Shown: in pieces, positions 6,221-7,305 of the stretch | How positions within the stretch are numbered: position 1 is the stretch's first letter | Layout of the letters: every line of letters begins with the position of its first letter | NCBI GenBank assembly: GCA_945890905.1 | Contig: CAMDDI010000171.1 | Location: 1-7,305, forward strand | Source: Bacteriovorax stolpii | GTDB taxonomy: Bacteria; Bdellovibrionota; Bacteriovoracia; Bacteriovoracales; Bacteriovoracaceae | Direction: 5' to 3' | Length of the DNA: 7,305 nt | Notes under the pieces: model-generated | What the model saw: the letters and a program-made list of their open reading frames with translations, nothing else | What the model was told of the DNA's origin: nothing | The model's database searches: none | Position numbers and translations under genes: made by a program

Positions 6221-6963
6221 AAATTCTTCTTATATTTTTTTCGTATTTTGAAGAGATCAAAAGAGACACGCCAAATTTCTCTAAAAATTTTTACTTTGCT
6301 TCCTGGTTTATCTGACCAGGTACTTAAAGGATATTCTAGGATCTGGTTTTCATTGAGGCGCAAGAGAATCTCCACGTCAAAAATCCATCTGCTGATAAAA
6401 GATTCTCTAAACCCCATTTCAGCTGATTCAGGAGTAAAAAGCTTTGCTCCACATTGAGAATCATAAACTTTAGTTCCACCAAGAGCGATGGAAGTGAGTG
6501 TGACAAAAACCCTACCTAAATAATGGCGGTACATCTTTCTTTGAATATCACTTCCTAGGCGGGAGATTCGCGAAGCCCAAATTGCTGTAATATTTTTTAG
6601 TCCAAAATTTTGCGCATAAAGAAGCATCTGAGGAATTTCTTGCAGAGGAGTGGCCAAATCAACGTCCCAATAACCAATCCAGTCATAGCTGACCGTTTGT
6701 AAATGAGGACGGATATGCTGGTAGCCCTTGAAGATAATATTCCCCTTGCCCATATTCTCTGAAGAGCTAAAAGCTTGATGCTGATTTTCTTGAGCATAAT
6801 TTGAGATCAAATTCTTAGTTTGATCTGAAGATCCATCATCTAGAAATAAATAAGTGAGCTCAATGCCTTTTAGAAGAATCTCTTCTCTGGCCTTTGAAAA
6901 AGATGAAAAATCCAGACGCTCTTCCTCGTTGAAACAAGGAACCATCAATAGAATTTTTTTCAT
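6217..6963 (-). CDS. GT2-family glycosyltransferase, polyprenyl/dolichyl-phosphate sugar synthase-like
   Basis: The 248-residue product is a GT-A fold transferase resembling dolichyl-phosphate beta-glucosyltransferases (ALG5-like) and their bacterial polyprenyl-phosphate counterparts. Motifs in order are VPCFNEEERL (8-17), DDGSSDQT (42-49), NMGKG (70-74), the metal-binding DVDLATP (100-106), ASRISRLGSDIQRK (130-143), DSQCGAKLF (168-176), RWIFDVEIL (192-200) and the closing W-x-D-K-P-G-S-K (216-223). It has no clear membrane helix and ends in a lysine-rich tail that may sit on the membrane surface. The likely reaction loads one sugar from a nucleotide donor onto a lipid phosphate carrier; which sugar is unknown. 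It starts with an ATGA overlap to the upstream gene and ends with an ATGA overlap to the GT4 gene, so all three are probably translated together. Confidence 0.88.
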   Translation of the reverse strand: MKKILLMVPCFNEEERLDFSSFSKAREEILLKGIELTYLFLDDGSSDQTKNLISNYAQENQHQAFSSSENMGKGNIIFKGYQHIRPHLQTVSYDWIGYWDVDLATPLQEIPQMLLYAQNFGLKNITAIWASRISRLGSDIQRKMYRHYLGRVFVTLTSIALGGTKVYDSQCGAKLFTPESAEMGFRESFISRWIFDVEILLRLNENQILEYPLSTWSDKPGSKVKIFREIWRVSFDLFKIRKKYKKNL

Positions 6964-7304
6964 TTCTTACTCCAGACCACGTATCCGCACTTATCCTGGT
7001 AAATACGATTAAAAGTATTACCTTGAGGTGTTGTAAAACTCTGAACATTCGGTGCCAGACGACTAAATTCAATTTTCTTTTTCCACTTTTCAATGTCTGG
7101 ATCTACATGAGGCTTATGGGGCCTAGTTTCATAGGACGTGAGAAATCCAATCTTTGAACCAATAATTTGGGCGTGACTCTGGTCAATTAAATCTAGACTC
7201 ATACCCCAGTGCTGAATAGTTAATTTAGTTTCTGCAGAATCAAAGGGAAAGTATGGATCACGAAGCAAAATAGAGGTTTTATCTTGTTGGATCTTTTTCA
7301 CCAC
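6960..7304 (-). CDS. unidentified protein, C-terminal part (runs off the right edge)
   Basis: An open frame of 114 codons reaches the right end of the window without a stop. A GTG lies at 7302-7304, but nothing upstream can be checked, so the gene probably continues outside. I do not recognise the family. The visible part is soluble and mixed alpha/beta, with three tryptophans and a distinctive middle section (IGSKIGFLTSYETRPHKPH, about residues 48-66) and an aromatic end (CGYVVWSKK). No membrane helix is visible. Its stop overlaps the GT2 start as ATGA, so it belongs to the same transcription unit. A soluble tail of a membrane glycosyltransferase that uses the lipid-linked sugar made by the GT2 enzyme would fit the setting, but this is a guess from context. 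Confidence 0.7.
   Translation of the reverse strand: MVKKIQQDKTSILLRDPYFPFDSAETKLTIQHWGMSLDLIDQSHAQIIGSKIGFLTSYETRPHKPHVDPDIEKWKKKIEFSRLAPNVQSFTTPQGNTFNRIYQDKCGYVVWSKK
6970..6973 (-). promoter_or_regulatory. ribosome binding site of the GT2 gene
   Basis: GGAG on the minus strand lies six bases before the ATG at 6963, inside the end of the preceding gene. It is the clearest Shine-Dalgarno in the window and supports the chosen start at the ATGA overlap. Confidence 0.75.
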
Positions 7305-7305
7305 T

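Noticed and set aside
6191..6457. Plus-strand open frame of 88 codons across the GT4/GT2 junction
   Set aside because: It is antisense to conserved motifs of both glycosyltransferases and has no ribosome binding site or family signal.
1..7305. Mobile element, defence island, CRISPR array or RNA gene
   Set aside because: There is no transposase, integrase, toxin-antitoxin pair, regular repeat array, tRNA cloverleaf or rRNA segment; genes abut with gaps of at most 47 bp, leaving no room for a hidden RNA gene of normal size.

Overview
The window looks like chromosomal sequence from a Gram-negative bacterium with a tightly packed, AT-leaning genome. Two genes point to an outer-membrane organism: a membrane-anchored phosphoethanolamine-transferase-type enzyme and a WaaG-like glycosyltransferase. 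The gene set and base composition would suit the Bdellovibrionota (Bacteriovorax-like), but that is only an impression; no marker gene proves it. I see no rRNA, tRNA, CRISPR array, insertion sequence or phage gene.

Layout, left to right. (1) Positions 2-247 are the C-terminal STAS domain of a SulP-type anion transporter, plus strand. (2) trmO, a tRNA t6A37 methyltransferase gene, lies at 290-949, plus strand. It converges on and overlaps by 11 bp (3) a 540-residue sulfatase-fold phosphoethanolamine transferase-like gene at 939-2561, minus strand. (4) A 47-bp divergent gap separates that gene from an extended-SDR UDP-glucuronate 4-epimerase-like gene (2609-3556, plus). The gap holds a promoter with an extended -10, and a 14-bp perfect palindrome straddles its left edge. 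(5) The epimerase gene converges, again with an 11-bp overlap, on a minus-strand cluster that fills the rest of the window. In transcription order the cluster is: an unidentified protein entering from the right edge (6960-7304), a GT2 polyprenyl-phosphate-sugar synthase-like enzyme (6217-6963), a GT4 WaaG-like glycosyltransferase (5138-6220), an RhlE-type DEAD-box RNA helicase (3755-5113) and a 70-residue charged protein of unknown function (3546-3758). Three of the four junctions in this cluster are ATGA stop/start overlaps.

How the genes may work together (inference): the epimerase would supply UDP-galacturonate. The GT2 enzyme would load a sugar onto a lipid carrier, the GT4 enzyme would extend a core or other glycan, and the phosphoethanolamine transferase would decorate the finished glycolipid in the periplasm. 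The helicase and its small partner are probably a separate job sharing the transcript, with a candidate promoter of their own.

Most of the window is ordinary housekeeping and envelope biology, and I do not see a clear new defence or mobile system. The best leads are the uncharacterised small protein translationally coupled to the helicase, the unidentified protein upstream of the GT2 gene, and a recurring start-site pattern. In that pattern, candidate promoters sit 6-9 bases before the ATG of genes that lack a Shine-Dalgarno sequence, which suggests leaderless mRNAs. A nine-A run inside the GT4 gene is a further lead.
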